Below are positions 45,556 to 56,797 of a stretch of DNA of 64,000 bases, piece after piece; position 1 is the first letter of the stretch; each line of letters begins with the position of its first letter. This stretch comes from Cervus elaphus. Lineage: Eukaryota > Chordata > Mammalia > Artiodactyla > Cervidae. The notes under the pieces are model-generated. The model ran no database searches, was not told the DNA's origin, and worked only from the letters and a program-made list of their open reading frames with translations. Location of the stretch: positions 61,888,001 through 61,952,000 of the forward strand of contig NC_057818.1 of NCBI RefSeq assembly GCF_910594005.1, read 5' to 3'. Made by a program: the position numbers and the translations under genes.

Positions 45556-46540
45556 CATGTTGTATGATCAGACCCCCAGAACCTTCACTTTACATTATCC
45601 ATCTCCTCATTTGTTTCTGTGATTTCATTCCTCTCTACTCTTCCTGTTCCACCGCAGAGTGCTGCCCGCTCTGCCACTTGTTTTCCCTCTCACAACTCTT
45701 TCCCCACAACCTTTCTAATTACGCTAAATTTTTAGGTATTTCTGCCTCCTTCCACCATCACTGCTCCTTGTTTGCCCTCCAGGTAACACTCCTTCTACCC
45801 CCTTGTTGTTCGGGCGCTCAGTCGTGTCCGACTCTTTGTGACCCCATGGACTGCAGCATGGCAGGCTTCCCTCCCTGCCCTTCCCTACATCCAAGAGTTT
45901 CCTCAAACTCATGTCCATCCAGTCGATGATGCCATCCAACTGTCTTATTCTCTGTGGCCTCCTCCTCCTGCCCTCAGTCTTTCCCAGCAACAGGTCTTTC
46001 CCAATGAGTCAGCTCCTCCCATCACATGGCTAAAGTATCCTTTTGATGCTCCCTTTGTCCCCACTCTAGAGCACTCCCTCGTGGTTATACTTCCTCCCCT
46101 CTGTCTTCTGCTGCTCCAATCACAAATTATCCCTCTCTGAAGGCCAAGTTTCCAAATACCTTATCCCCTCCCCCATACTCTCGCGAAAGTCTTACTATAG
46201 TTATCGCCCCTCCTGCGTTGCATCTAGGGCACCCCCTCCCTAAGTTGCTCTCCAATCCCTGCAAATACTGTTTTAACTTTGATTTCACTGCGGGACTCTT
46301 GAGAGTAAAAAAAAAAAAATTTTTTTAAATGTTACAGCTTCTTTGCAACATCCTCAGCCATCGTGCACCTTCCCATCGGTTTTCCCTCTTTTTTGTCCGC
46401 AGTTGTTATTTCTCAGTTGCTTTGTCTCTGACCGTTTGGAACCTCCTGGCCCACGTATTTACAGTAATGACGACTGAAAAAGATGCCCACGGACCGGAAA
46501 GACCATCTGGAATTGGAAAGAAAAGAACATCCAGTGGTAC
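45556..46540. other. Pyrimidine-rich intron 1 block, unit 3
   Basis: Counterpart of 17,880-18,960 and 59,275-60,160. Contains a BovB 3' fragment listed separately. Confidence 0.6.
45803..46040 (-). mobile_element. BovB LINE 3' end fragment
   Basis: 'gcgctcagtcgtgtccgact' to 'gtcagctcctcccatcacat', inverted and 5'-truncated. Confidence 0.88.
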
Positions 46541-47205
46541 AAGGTTGGCCCAGGTCACCAGCTCCTGTGAAGGGTGAGGGGGCGGACTAACAGGAAGGGG
46601 AGGACTGAGGGGCATAAGGACCAGCCTGAGGAGACGCGAGGACAGAGGGGTTGGGAGGGAAGGGGTCCCAGGACCGGGGAGAGGACGCGGCCTCTCTGGG
46701 AACGGGGCAACCGGCGCGGCCTCCAGAGGCCGAGAGGGTGAGGCTGCGGGGGCGGCCCGCCAATCCACCTCCCAGAAGACTTTACATGGGGCGGAGAAGC
46801 AGAGGTAGTAAAGGGTTTTAAGCGGGAAAAATGTGGCGAAAAGCGGTGCCTTAACGTGTAAAGAAGGCAGAAAAGTCAAGAGCATGCGGCCAGCCTCACA
46901 CCGAAATCAAGCCCAAATGAACACATACCCGACGAGTAAGGACGAGGTATGGATTTACGCGGGCTGGAGTGCCGGGTGCTGGGTTTTAATGTCGAGAGTC
47001 ACTCCCACGACCTTAAACAAAGAACACCGTAGAAAACTGAAACAACCGCTCGCAGTAAGACGCTCACCAAGCGAACTCCACCTGGGTGATAGCAGAAAGA
47101 GTGGCTGAGAGGAGGAGGCGGGACTTCCGGAGTCGGAGACTGGGCGGAGCGTCACCGCTGGGGGCGGAAGGAGGCGGGGGCCCAGGAGAGCCGGGTGCTG
47201 AAGGC
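46541..47205 (-). promoter_or_regulatory. CpG-island promoter, unit 3
   Basis: CpG-rich. An ETS-like ggacttccgg lies at 47,121 and a GC box tgggcgg at 47,141. A candidate exon 1 donor GTGAGC lies at 47,062-47,067 on the minus strand. It carries the 21-bp block shared with units 2 and 4 (46,630-46,650). The body of its gene is dead, so any transcript would be non-coding. Confidence 0.68.
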
Positions 47206-47364
47206 GCCTTCCCTTACCTTTACCTGCTTATCCTAAGTGACTATCTGTAACAGTTTTACGGTAAAAGCTAAAATTCTGTGGGCCAGTCACTTTACAAGTA
47301 AAAATTGTCCCCCCTTCGCGAGTGGAGGAGACAGGATTGGGAATTTGGGATTTGTTGTTCTGCC

Positions 47365-47505
47365 TCTTGGGAGCACTCCAGGCTGCCTTGTCCTCCTCGA
47401 TCTCCTGCATTTTGTTCAGTTTCACGTACACTGAGTTAGTGATGCTATCTAACCATCTCATCCTCTGCCCGCCCCCGTTCTCCTTTTGCCTTCAACCTTA
47501 TACAG
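47365..47505 (-). mobile_element. BovB LINE fragment
   Basis: 'actgagttagtgatgctatc' and 'taaccatctcatcctctgcc' are inverted BovB near its 3' end. Confidence 0.75.
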
Positions 47506-47528
47506 TATCTTATGTTACAACATATTAG

Positions 47529-47738
47529 AGGGACTTCCCTGATGGTTAAGACTCCATGCTGACAATGCGGGTAGCGGCAGGTAGGATCGTTTGTCAGGGA
47601 AGTAGATCTCACATGCCCCAGTTAAGAGTTCAGATGCCACAACTAAAACTCTCTCAGGCTGGTAGGAAGAGGGAAGATCCCACATACCACAATCAAGACC
47701 TGGTGAAGCCAAATAAGTATTTTTTTTTTTTTAAAGCT
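47529..47738 (+). mobile_element. CHR-type SINE
   Basis: 'agggacttccctgatggtta', 'gatcccacataccacaatca', T-interrupted tail. Confidence 0.75.
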
Positions 47739-47741
47739 ACC

Positions 47742-47905
47742 GGTTTTTCAATTAAACTTAAAAAATATACACTGTTCTATATAATAATTATGTGTAGTTA
47801 TATAACATACATAATATGTATATTATATAATACATATTGTTACTGCTGTACAGCAAGCAGAAATCAACACCAGGTTGTAAATCAACCACACTTAAATAAA
47901 AGAAG
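47742..47905 (+). mobile_element. L1 3' end fragment
   Basis: 'tgctgtacagcaagcagaaa', 'aggttgtaaatcaaccacac', 'ttaaataaaa'. Confidence 0.65.
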
Positions 47906-48039
47906 AAAAACCCCACAAAACTATTCTCTCTCAGAAAAAGATTATTATTTAGTGACAGAAGCAAAATGGAGGATTTCAGGGAAAAAAATTTTTTTTTAGG
48001 TGATCTGCGTGGCTTCTGGGATCTTAGTTCCCAGATGAG

Positions 48040-48108
48040 GGACTGAGGGACTTCCCTGATGGCCCAGTGATTAGGAGTCTGCTCTTCCATTGCTGGGGGC
48101 AAGGAAAA
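48040..48108 (+). mobile_element. CHR SINE head fragment
   Basis: 'gggacttccctgatggccca' and 'gattaggagtctgctcttcc', cut by the BovB that follows. Confidence 0.7.
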
Positions 48109-48111
48109 AAG

Positions 48112-48482
48112 CAAATTGATGCTTTTGAACTGTGGTGTTGGAGAAGACTCTTTAGAGTCCCTTGGACTACAAGGAGATCCAACCAGTCCATCCTAAAGGA
48201 GATCAGTCCTGGGTGTTCTTTGGAAGGACTGATGTTGAAGCTGTAACTCCAATACTCTGGCCACCTGATGCGAAGAGCTGACTCATTTGAAAAGACCCTG
48301 ATGCTGGGAAAGATTGAAGGCAGAAGGGGACGACAGAGGAGATGGTTGGATGGCATCACCGACTCAATGGACATGAGTTTGGGTGGACTCCGAGAGTTGT
48401 TGATGGACAGGGAGGCCTGGCGTGCTGCAGTTCATTGGGTTGCAAGAGTTGGACACGACTGAGTGACTGAACTGAACTGAAC
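48112..48482 (+). mobile_element. 5'-truncated BovB LINE
   Basis: From 'ttgatgcttttgaactgtgg' to the 3' tail 'gactgaactgaactgaaca'. Confidence 0.93.
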
Positions 48483-49195
48483 ATATACACACAGGATTCT
48501 GGCACTTTGGATTACATTTCTCTTTCACAATCAAAAACTGCCCTCTCTTTAACTTCAAAGAGCAAGACTAATTTTTCATTAATCACATGTATAGAACAGC
48601 TATTCCCAAGCAATGCAGAATGTCACCGCCTTTCCATGTGTATTGTTGCTACCACATAATCACTATTAGCTTTTCACTTTCTTCCCATGTAAAGTTCAGT
48701 CCATTAAGGTTCTGCTGATCTGTTCATAGTGATTGGCAGATGCTTCTGTCTAATGATTCATTGTGACCTATCTCCAAAGGGCACCCTTGAATAATAAGCA
48801 TGGCTAATCATGTCACATTTTTATATTACTTCTTGTCCCTCTCTGATGCTAATTCACACAGTATTCAATTGGATAATTTAAGATCCTTCCTTTTCTAGGC
48901 AATAAGGATATGCATCACCCACACTAAATGAAGTCAGCCCCCTCTTTTTATTTCTTCTCAGACTATCATAAAAGAGCTGTAATGAACTCATAAGATCAAC
49001 AGTCTTCAAACTTCAGGTAGAAAGGTATAAACAAAAAAAAAAAGAAAGGTATAAACAGTTCAAAAAGACTCTAGTAATTACATATATAGATAATGGGCCA
49101 TTTCCACATATGTCCTTTCTCTCATATAGCAAATATGTCATTAGTTTTAACATATTGTCACTTGCAATGATTCTGCAGTGTAATAATCTCAGACT
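48483..49195. repeat. Paralogous block, copy B
   Basis: From about 48,670 related to copies A (30,591) and C (62,460): 'gtgacctatctccaaagggc', 'taattcacacagtattcaa', 'aagatcaacagtcttcaaac'. Confidence 0.7.
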
Positions 49196-49209
49196 AATCT
49201 CGGAGAAAT

Positions 49210-49425
49210 GGGCTCTTCCTGATAGCTCAGTAGTAGAGAATCCGCCTGCAACGCAAGAGACGCAGGTGCAATCCCTGGGTCCGGAAGACCCCCTGGAGGA
49301 GAAAATGGTAACCCACTCCAGTATTCTTGCCTGGGAAATCCCATGGATAAAGAAGCCTCGAGGGCTACAGTACAAGGGGTCACAAGAGTCAAGACACAAC
49401 TCAGTGATTAAACCACCACCACCAC
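49210..49425 (+). mobile_element. Bov-tA SINE with target duplication
   Basis: Complete. Flanks AATCTCGGAGAAAT (49,196-49,209) and AATCTTGGAGAAAT (49,426-49,439) differ at one base. Confidence 0.93.
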
Positions 49426-49439
49426 AATCTTGGAGAAAT

Positions 49440-50450
49440 AACTTATTTACTCCTAGTATTAAATTTTCCAATGTGTAGTCTGCTGAGAGAATTACTCAAA
49501 AAATTTACCAACATCATCACACTTGAAAGGATTCTCTGCAATATAAGTTCTTCAGTGAATGCTGAGGACGCACTGGTTTCCATGATTGGTAAATTTCTAG
49601 TTTCTGAGCTGTATAGGTGCACTTATTACACAAAAGGTGTGGATACCAGATGAAAATTTTAACAATACTCATTACATTTGAAAAGTTCCTCTCCAGAGTA
49701 AGTCCTGTTTCAGAGTGTCTATCTTCTTGTACAAGCCTTAGCGCACACACACACACAAAAAAGCCTTAACACAGGTATTGCTTTGTGTGGTTTCTATGAA
49801 AGATGTATATTGAAATGTCTAGTGCATTGTGAGACCTGCATTGTGCCTCTACGCATGAAGTGTTCCTCTTCAATGGACTCTCTGATCTTGCCTTATTCTT
49901 GAACTCAATGTAACAGCGAGTGGGGGCTACCCTCGAGTTGTGGTATGCAGGCCTCTCTTTTGTTGCAAGGAGCACAGGCTCTAGGGTGTGTGGGCTTCAG
50001 TAGTTGTGGCGCACAGGCTCAACAGTTGTAGCGCATGGGCTCAGTTGCTCTGCAGCATGTGGGATCTTCCTGATCAGGGATTGAACCCATGTTTACTGCA
50101 CTGACAGGCATATCCATTACCACTGAGCCATTAGGGAAGCCCTGTGTCCCATTTTCTGACCTTTGGGTAAAATCCTTGCCACACACATTTCCGTGTCTTC
50201 TCTCCAGGATATATATGCTGATATCTAGTGATGAGGGAGTCATAATGTGAAATTTTGCCACAGTCATTGCATTTTAAAGGATGATGTATTTGGTGATTTG
50301 GATGCTTAAGAAACAACCTAAAAGCTTTGCAAAATTCAATACACTTGTAATGTTCTGTGCAGTGCAGATTACTTGATTATTGGTGAAAAGTGAGACCCAA
50401 GTAAGAGTTTTTCTAGTGTTCACCCCAACTGTGAGGTAATTTTGAGAATG
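49440..50450 (-). pseudogene. Degenerate zinc-finger relic, left copy
   Basis: Minus-strand traces of C2H2 fingers in shifting frames: KCNDCGKISHYDSLITRYQH near 50,270-50,210, then a GKDF-TQRS-like piece, and a GEELFKCNEYC-like piece near 49,690. No continuous frame. It parallels the relic at 63,250-63,940 in order and wording (for example 'gatatctagtga' and 'actctctgatcttgcc' against 'actctctgctattgcc'), so the two are duplicates of one older dead gene. Contains a CHR SINE. Confidence 0.75.
49912..50143 (-). mobile_element. CHR-type SINE in the relic
   Basis: Inverted: 'gagcacaggctctagggtgt', 'gttgtagcgcatgggctcag', head 'gagccattagggaagccc'. Absent from the right-hand relic. Confidence 0.85.
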
Positions 50451-50454
50451 AATT

Positions 50455-50938
50455 TTTTTTTTTCTGACACATTGTCTTATTTTATTCAAGTATCAGTCTG
50501 CTCACACATGGTCCAAGAACACTTGAATAATAAAGCAAATATAATCACATGTTAAAAACTGGTCTTCAAACATCATAGCCAATGATGCCACACTTGCCTA
50601 TGATCTCGCCAACATAAAATGACATCCACACCTCAGTGGCCACCAAACCATTCAGTAGAGCTTCCTTAACAGTGAGCTGTTTGAAGCTACTGGTTTTAGC
50701 ACTGTTGATAATTTTTTACAAACTCTGAATTGCTGTAGGGATCTCAGCAGGGGTTGGAGGAACCAGCTCAACCTTGGCATAGTACCAAAATGTGGCCAAT
50801 CGAGGCTTTGAGTAAGTCACAGCAGTGTTGACCAGCGCCGGGGCCTTCTCCGCGAGGTTACGGACAAACTGGGCCATGGTCCTAGAACGGAGAGCCCGTT
50901 GCCCTGACTGGCCGGCTGAATGTCACCCACCCGGAAGC
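50455..50938 (-). pseudogene. ATP5MG: ATP5MG processed pseudogene
   Basis: Intronless minus-strand copy of ATP synthase membrane subunit g, a small inner mitochondrial membrane protein. The ATG at 50,875-50,877 opens MAQFVRNLAEKAPALVNTAV. The frame has 103 codons and ends GIIGYDV then TGA at 50,566-50,568, the full length of the parent. Codon 54 is TAA (50,716-50,718) where Lys is expected, and a Trp near the end reads Ser. A 3' UTR and T-run (poly-A on the minus strand) precede 50,455. Flanks GAGAATGAATT (50,444) and GAGAATGTATT (50,939) are the target duplication. No indels, so the copy is fairly young. Confidence 0.95.
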
Positions 50939-51049
50939 GAGAATGTATTCTTTGGTGATTGAATTCCTTGCCTAAAACACATTTATCTCCAAAAGGACCG
51001 ATCAAATGAAGTTAAGAGGTGGACACCTGCTAAAACCATTTCTTAAATT

Positions 51050-51608
51050 CCCTCACAAACACGGATTACCTAACAGTAAGTTAGACTTGAGAGTACACCA
51101 AAGGATTTGTCACACTCATTTTATTAATAAAGTTTCTCTCCACTATGATTCTTTGGTGGACTTTATAGTACAAATTTTGACTTAAGATTCAGAGACAGTT
51201 ATAAAATTTCTACAATTTCTATCCAGTACACATTTTCTTATAATAAATGAAGCCATGCCACACTCATGAATGTGCACAAGTTTCTCCCCACCATGAATTT
51301 CCCATGACTTTAAAATGTAAGTATTAAATGAAGATCTTCCCACATATATCCACTAACTTGGTTTACTATCTGTATTGATTTCCTGATGCGTAGTAAGGGT
51401 TGAGGTCTGAGTAAAGGCTTTTCATTACTCACTGCCTTTGAAAGGTTTCTCTCCATTATGAATCCTCTCATGAACTGAAAGGTCTGAATTTTGACTACTG
51501 ACTTCGTCACATTCCTCACAATACTATAATTCTTCTCCGGTCTCATTTCTCAGGTGTTGAATGAGGGTTGACCTGTGATGAAAAATTTTGCCACACTTAA
51601 CTACATTT
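51050..51608 (-). pseudogene. Decayed 3' fingers of unit 4
   Basis: Beyond the unit 4 stop the finger pattern continues in other frames for about four more repeats (KCGKIFHHRSTLIQHLRNET, then SSQNSDLSVHERIHNGEKPF-like, then TSTLTTHQEINTDSKP-like). The original array was therefore longer, and the present stop at 51,609-51,611 arose by a frameshift near it. Confidence 0.8.
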
Positions 51609-52855
51609 CTAAGACTGCTCTCCAGTATGAATTTTCTGATGACGTCTAAGGTGTACTTTCTGACTAAAGACCTTGTCACAATCATTACATTTGTAAGGTT
51701 TCTCTCCAGTATGAATTCTCTGATGAATTCCAAGGTTTGATTTTTGACTAAAGGCCTTGCCACATTCATCACATTTGTAAGGTTTCTCTCCAGTATGAAT
51801 TCTCTTATGTCTTGGAATGCTGGAATTATGATGGAACACTTTGTCACATATATCACATTTATATAATTTCCCTTCCGTGTGGATTAACTGATGTCTACGA
51901 AATTTTGTGCTGTAATGGAAGGACTTCCCACACTCATTACATTTATAAGGTTTCTCGTCAGTATGATTTCTCTGATGAAACACAAGGGTTGCCTTTTCCC
52001 TAAAGACCTTGCCATACTCATTACATCTGTAGGGTTTCTCTCCAGAATGAATTCTCTGATGCCGTGGAAGGGTTGCTTTTTGACTAAAGACCTCATTGCA
52101 TTTGTAAAGTTTCTCTCTAGTGTGAATTTTCAAGTGATTTGTAAGGTGTGTTTTTTGACCAAAGAGCTTGCCACACTCATTACATCTGTGAGGTTTTTCT
52201 CCAGTATGAATTCTCTGATGATTTGCAAGGTGTGAATTTCGACTAAAGACTTTTTCACATACATCACATATATGTAATTTCTCCTCTGTATGGATGACCT
52301 GATGTCTACTGAGGTTTGATCTCTGAAGAAAGATTTTGCCATCCTCACCACATTTGTAAAGTCTTTCCCTCTGTGCTTCCTGGTTTTGTGTCACTATTAA
52401 AGGGTGCATGTAATTACTCCAATATATATCAGAAACATTCATTTCTACGCTAGAAGAAATTCTTTGAAGCAGTGAAAATGGGACACAACTGTTGAGAATC
52501 TTGTCAGCTTGAATGAATTTATCAGTTTTGTCTTCACTTTTAAAAATATGCAGTTCATCCTGAAAGCTTAAGGCAAGCCAATTTTCAATAGGCTTGATTC
52601 TGGCAACACTTTCATCATGTTGATCTTTATTATCAGTGAGATTTTCATTATGGGTTATAAGCATTCCTTTGTAATTTTCTTCCTCATCTTTCTGCTTAGA
52701 CTGAAAGTCATATATATTTTCCTGAATGACCCTAAGGTAAGAAAGGTCCATTTCATTCCTTTCAGGTCTTGCCAGTATCCATGACTTGAATACCTCTCCT
52801 CTATCAGAGTTTGTCTTCAGTTGTAATTTCTTGATCACAGGTTTGTAAGAGATAT
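51609..52855 (-). CDS. Unit 4 linker and nine-finger exon
   Basis: Open frame of 414 full codons after acceptor TTGTAG at 52,856-52,861, joined in phase 1 to the KRAB exon (..LLSV-D-ISYKPVIKKLQL). The linker (about 150 residues, with KNYKGM-like EENYKGMLITHNENLTDN) matches the 19q13.4-type KRAB zinc-finger family. Nine fingers follow. Finger 1 lacks its second Cys (CGEDGKIF), finger 4 has lost three residues including a Cys (CNEVFSQKATLPRH), and finger 5 has Tyr for Cys (CNEYGKVF). Fingers 2, 3 and 6-9 are canonical with TGEKPY-type linkers. Expected role: sequence-specific DNA-binding repressor in the nucleus. With KRAB and a normal start it would be 462 residues. Gaps in the finger array and the missing ATG make function doubtful. 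Confidence 0.88.
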
Positions 52856-52861
52856 CTACAA

Positions 52862-53222
52862 GATATAACAAACTGTATATATTCAATTCATTTAAATTTT
52901 TATAAATAAATGTTTGTTAAATGCACAGCAGTATACCAAAAGTAATACTATGTCAAGCAGTTATGAAGCTCCCTAACCATGATCATAGAATTTGTAGCAA
53001 TAACAAAGTAATGATTCTTCACTACAATGAAGGATCAGAGGTAATTCTAATAATTTTAGGGCACCCTAATTTCAAATAACCTATCACAAAAACAGGCATA
53101 TTGGAAAAACTTCCATTATATATTAAACAAAGTGTACTTTTCAACCATTAACACCAAAGCGCATACCAATTACATGTAAACATTATGGTCTTCTTTAAGT
53201 GAAGCGAAAAGAATATTAAACC

Positions 53223-53260
<38 letters not shown>

Positions 53261-53700
53261 TCTGCCTAATTATTACACATGAATAAATGAAAAAGAACAT
53301 AAACTATATTCTAAGACTAAATAATCCAAAACTAGATTATCTAATGAATACCCTAAATGAGTGGTGGTTCAGAATTGAGAAAGAAATACAGCACTGTGAA
53401 AATGAAGAATTTGATAAAGTAGCTTTTGAAAAAGCTAAATATTTTTCTAAGTACCTTGCGTATATCTGTATACCCATGAAGTAGCATAAAACATTCTGAA
53501 AACCATCATCTGCAAATCAAAATTAAATAAATGAAATGTGAACAAATGAAACATTCTTTAGTTATATGAAGAGCCAGTAAATAGAGCAATTCCGCACATA
53601 TGCAGGAAGTTTAAATATATAGTTTATTGGCTCCAAATTATATGTAATGAAGAATGAACAACATGTCAATTTATTTAATTAGGTTCAGACATAATATTGT
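52862..53700. other. Unit 4 intron
   Basis: AT-rich, resembling 33,109-33,400 of unit 3. Holds the AT microsatellite. A 65-codon frame at 53,287-53,484 is not recognised. Confidence 0.5.
53217..53262. repeat. (AT)n microsatellite
   Basis: Nearly uninterrupted AT repeat of about 45 bp. Confidence 0.95.
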
Positions 53701-53704
53701 TAAA

Positions 53705-53932
53705 AAACTTCCCAGATGGCTCAATGGTAAAGAATTCGCCTGCCAATGCAGGAGAAACAGGAGACATGGGTTTGATTGCTGGGTTGGGAAGATCTCCTGG
53801 AGGAGGAAATGGCAACCCACTCCAGCATCCTTGGCTGGAGAATCCCATGGACAGAGGAGCCTGGTGGGATACAGTCTAGGGAGTCACAAAGACACGGACA
53901 TGATTGAGCAACTGAGTATGCATGCACAATAT
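53705..53932 (+). mobile_element. Bov-tA SINE
   Basis: 'acttcccagatggctcaatg' to 'gagcaactgagtatgcatgc', with AATATTG on both sides. Confidence 0.9.
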
Positions 53933-54226
53933 TGCTACAAACAAACGGCAAAAGAAAGAGATACAAGACATAAGGCAGACAAAGTGATGCTATAATAAAT
54001 TTAACAGGATACTGATTTTTTTTTCATATAAAAGTAACTTTTGAGTCTTTAAAAACACACTATGCTCAGCCATCTAATTCTACTTATTCATTTTTAAAGG
54101 CATGTGGAAGATGATCACAATTCTTCAAGTAAGAGAAGTGATTCAGGGCTTTACATACATGACCTCAGTTGACGAGCAGTCAGAGAAAGAAGGTGTGAAT
54201 CTGAACTTACAGACAGACAAAATATT
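53933..54226. other. Unit 4 intron, unrecognised
   Basis: Nothing recognised. Confidence 0.4.
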
Positions 54227-54227
54227 C

Positions 54228-54349
54228 TTTTTTTTTAAGGCTGCACCACATGACTTCCAGGATCTTAGTTCCCTGACCAGGGATTGAACCAGGGGCATCG
54301 GCAGTCAAACTGCAGAATTCTTACCACTGGACTGCCAGAGAATTCCCAA
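54228..54349 (-). mobile_element. CHR-type SINE, short form
   Basis: Inverted: 'cttagttccctgaccaggga', 'accactggactgccagagaa'. Confidence 0.85.
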
Positions 54350-54519
54350 GACAACATATTATTAGCATGACTCCCCATCTGAGCAGTCCACCAGACTAAG
54401 GTATCAAGGCAATTTAGTGAAGAAAGGATTTTGAAAAACAGGTGCCTATCAAAAGAATGTTCACAGTGGGAAAATAAAAGGATCTGCATCTGAACTTTAC
54501 ATGTGTACAAATAATAGCT

Positions 54520-54795
54520 CCAATTTAAAAGTTTTGCCTATTATGAAAAATCTTCTATTGAACATTTTGTACAAGATGTTTATATGGATGTTTTCAAATC
54601 TCTTGGGTATACCTGTAAAAGCAACATTGCTGGGTGTGATATTGTCATTTATAAGAAACAGGAATGTGGTCATTCAGATGAGAAATTCATTAATTCCACT
54701 CACACCTTATTTGGCTAAACTAACCTTCATTAAGGCCTTGCCTTGCTGGAAGGATACTGAGAAATTAGGGGAACCCATGGCTATGGGTGCATAAA
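54520..54795 (-). mobile_element. Old L1 fragment
   Basis: 'gatgttttcaaatctcttgg' and 'gcaacattgctgggtgtgat' fit the inverted 3' region of old mammalian L1. Confidence 0.5.
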
Positions 54796-56045
54796 GAATT
54801 CTAGAACCACAATGGCAAAAACAAACAAACAAACTAAATTAGAAAATGGGAAAAATGAGAAAGACTTTTCACTAAAGCTGGAATATAGAGTAAAAGTTGG
54901 AGAAAGAAAATATTTTCAACATCACTAACCAGCAAGTGTGGGACCTTCACATTTTCTGTTTCTTCCATGTACATCCGCTACTACCTTAAGCATTCATAGA
55001 AAACTAAGAGTCTCTACGACCCACTGGAGATGATCATTACGAACTTGTAATTGTGGAAAGTGGCAACTGGGAACAAAGGTTTTCAAAACCATTCTCAGCG
55101 TACCAAGTGTGTGCCGTCACTGCACTAGAGTTGAACTTATATTACATTTCCAGGAGATCAAAATCACAAAACGTATCTCAGAGACAGGCTATCTCCCTCC
55201 CAGCCAACAGTTCCGGTAGCAGGAAGGCATCAGATAAGTACTTTGCTGAAGCAAGAGAGTCTGTAAGGGGAAAAACGAGTAAATGCTCACATCTCAAACA
55301 TGCATGTCTCCTGGATCAAGACCAACACACTGGCAAAGACAAGGAAGAATGATTCTGAAAACTGGACAGAGACTATGCAGGGAAGCTACAGGTCCTGAAA
55401 ACCACAATAACCCCTGACAACTACTACTATAATTTCATGGATGCTCGCTGACGGTGGTTGTGGATTTATCTACGTAGCATTTAACCTGATGGTAAATTTA
55501 TCTATGATTTCATGTCAGTCCCCACAGCCCCGTGCTCTGCCTCTTGCTACACTATGATCAACAGAAACTTCTACACATAAGAAGAAAGAAGTGATTTGCT
55601 GTGGCTTTTCCAGAATCATCGTTCTTTATCTTGCTAAGGACTGAGGACACAACGGAGAGGTCGAGGAAAACGTTTCAGAAACTTACCCTTCTGCTGGCCT
55701 CCTTCAGAATACACAGGGAACAGTATATAATGCAGAAATGTAGCTCACTTTCTAGAATGGCTAACTCAAAACACACCTGAGTAGGAAACAGGACAGTGGG
55801 ACTGTTAAAAGTTTGTCATTGAGCTTTAAATATAGAGTGAGTTCTGCAATAACTGTATCATGAAGTGGGAAGAATTTTTGAGGAAGTTAGGTTTAAGTTC
55901 CTGATGCCACATCCTGAAGCTTTTCATGTCTGAGCCAACAGGGCTTTGAGTCAGTCAAGCAAGGCAGGGGTTCCCAGGAGGCAAAGAAGGGAAATGCAGA
56001 GATACCCTAAAACAGATCCCCACTTCAAAGGGAAGTGATCCTCAC
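54796..56045. other. Unit 4 intron
   Basis: Mostly unrecognised. From about 55,890 it matches the intron beside the unit 2 KRAB exon. No KRAB-B exon found. Confidence 0.5.
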
Positions 56046-56172
56046 CCACAGAGAGCAGGTTCCTGTAGGTCTCCAGCATCACGTCCCTGTACAAAGTCCT
56101 CTGAGCAGGGTCCAGGCATTCCCACTCCTCCTGAGAGAACTCTATGTCCACATCAGTGAATGTCAACGATCC
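56046..56172 (-). CDS. KRAB-A exon, unit 4 (intact)
   Basis: 127 bp, acceptor TTTCAG, donor GTGAGG. Encodes GSLTFTDVDIEFSQEEWECL through DVMLETYRNLLSV with no stop. The DV, EEW and MLE positions contacting TRIM28 are all present, so the domain should be competent as a repressor. It is in frame with the start exon at 57,999 and with the finger exon. The only in-frame ATG in this exon is at 56,077-56,079, inside DVMLE; initiating there would yield about 426 residues without most of KRAB. Confidence 0.95.
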
Positions 56173-56795
56173 CTGAAATGAAAATACATTTCACCAAGGG
56201 GCTCTGAGGAGAGTTCTTATTCTCATGGAAAATGAGAACAGGAAAAAGGGATAAGGATCAATTCAGTTGCAGTATGTATTCTAACAGATCTATGCGAAGG
56301 GATATGGAGCAAATTGTGTGTCTCTAATTTTAATTCCTCATACTTTTTCACATAATTATAATGTCCTCCAATCAATGTGGATTTTTCATACTTGTAGACA
56401 ATACATGAAATACACACAAATAAAAGCCAGCCATGGGTGGTCTAGGCTGAAGTGTTATACAGCATCTGAATGAAAATAAAAACACAACCTACCAAAATCG
56501 ATGATATGCACTCAGAGCTGTACTAAAGGGGAAGTCCACATTGCTAAAAGCTTACAACAAGTAGTAGAAAGAGGCATGCTCGACACTACTGTTCAAGACA
56601 CTAATGAACATCTCTGCCAAAGACATTAGACAAGAAAAAATTCAAAGTTATCCCTGTACAAAAAAAATTCAAAGTTATCCCTGTACAAAGTCAATAGTAA
56701 AATTACCTGTTTTTGTAGGTGACAAGGTTTTACATGTAGAAACCAAAAAGATTCCAAGATAAAACTACTACCTTAAAAAACAACTTTAGAAAAGT
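56173..56795. other. Unit 4 intron
   Basis: First about 300 bp shared with units 2 and 3. Then L1-like ORF2 pieces near 56,475-56,780 and a local duplication of 'aaattcaaagttatccctgt' (56,639 and 56,668). Confidence 0.5.
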
Positions 56796-56797
56796 CG

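Noticed and set aside
50566..50877. Functional ATP5MG gene
   Set aside because: Intronless, with poly-A remnant, target duplication and an internal TAA at codon 54.
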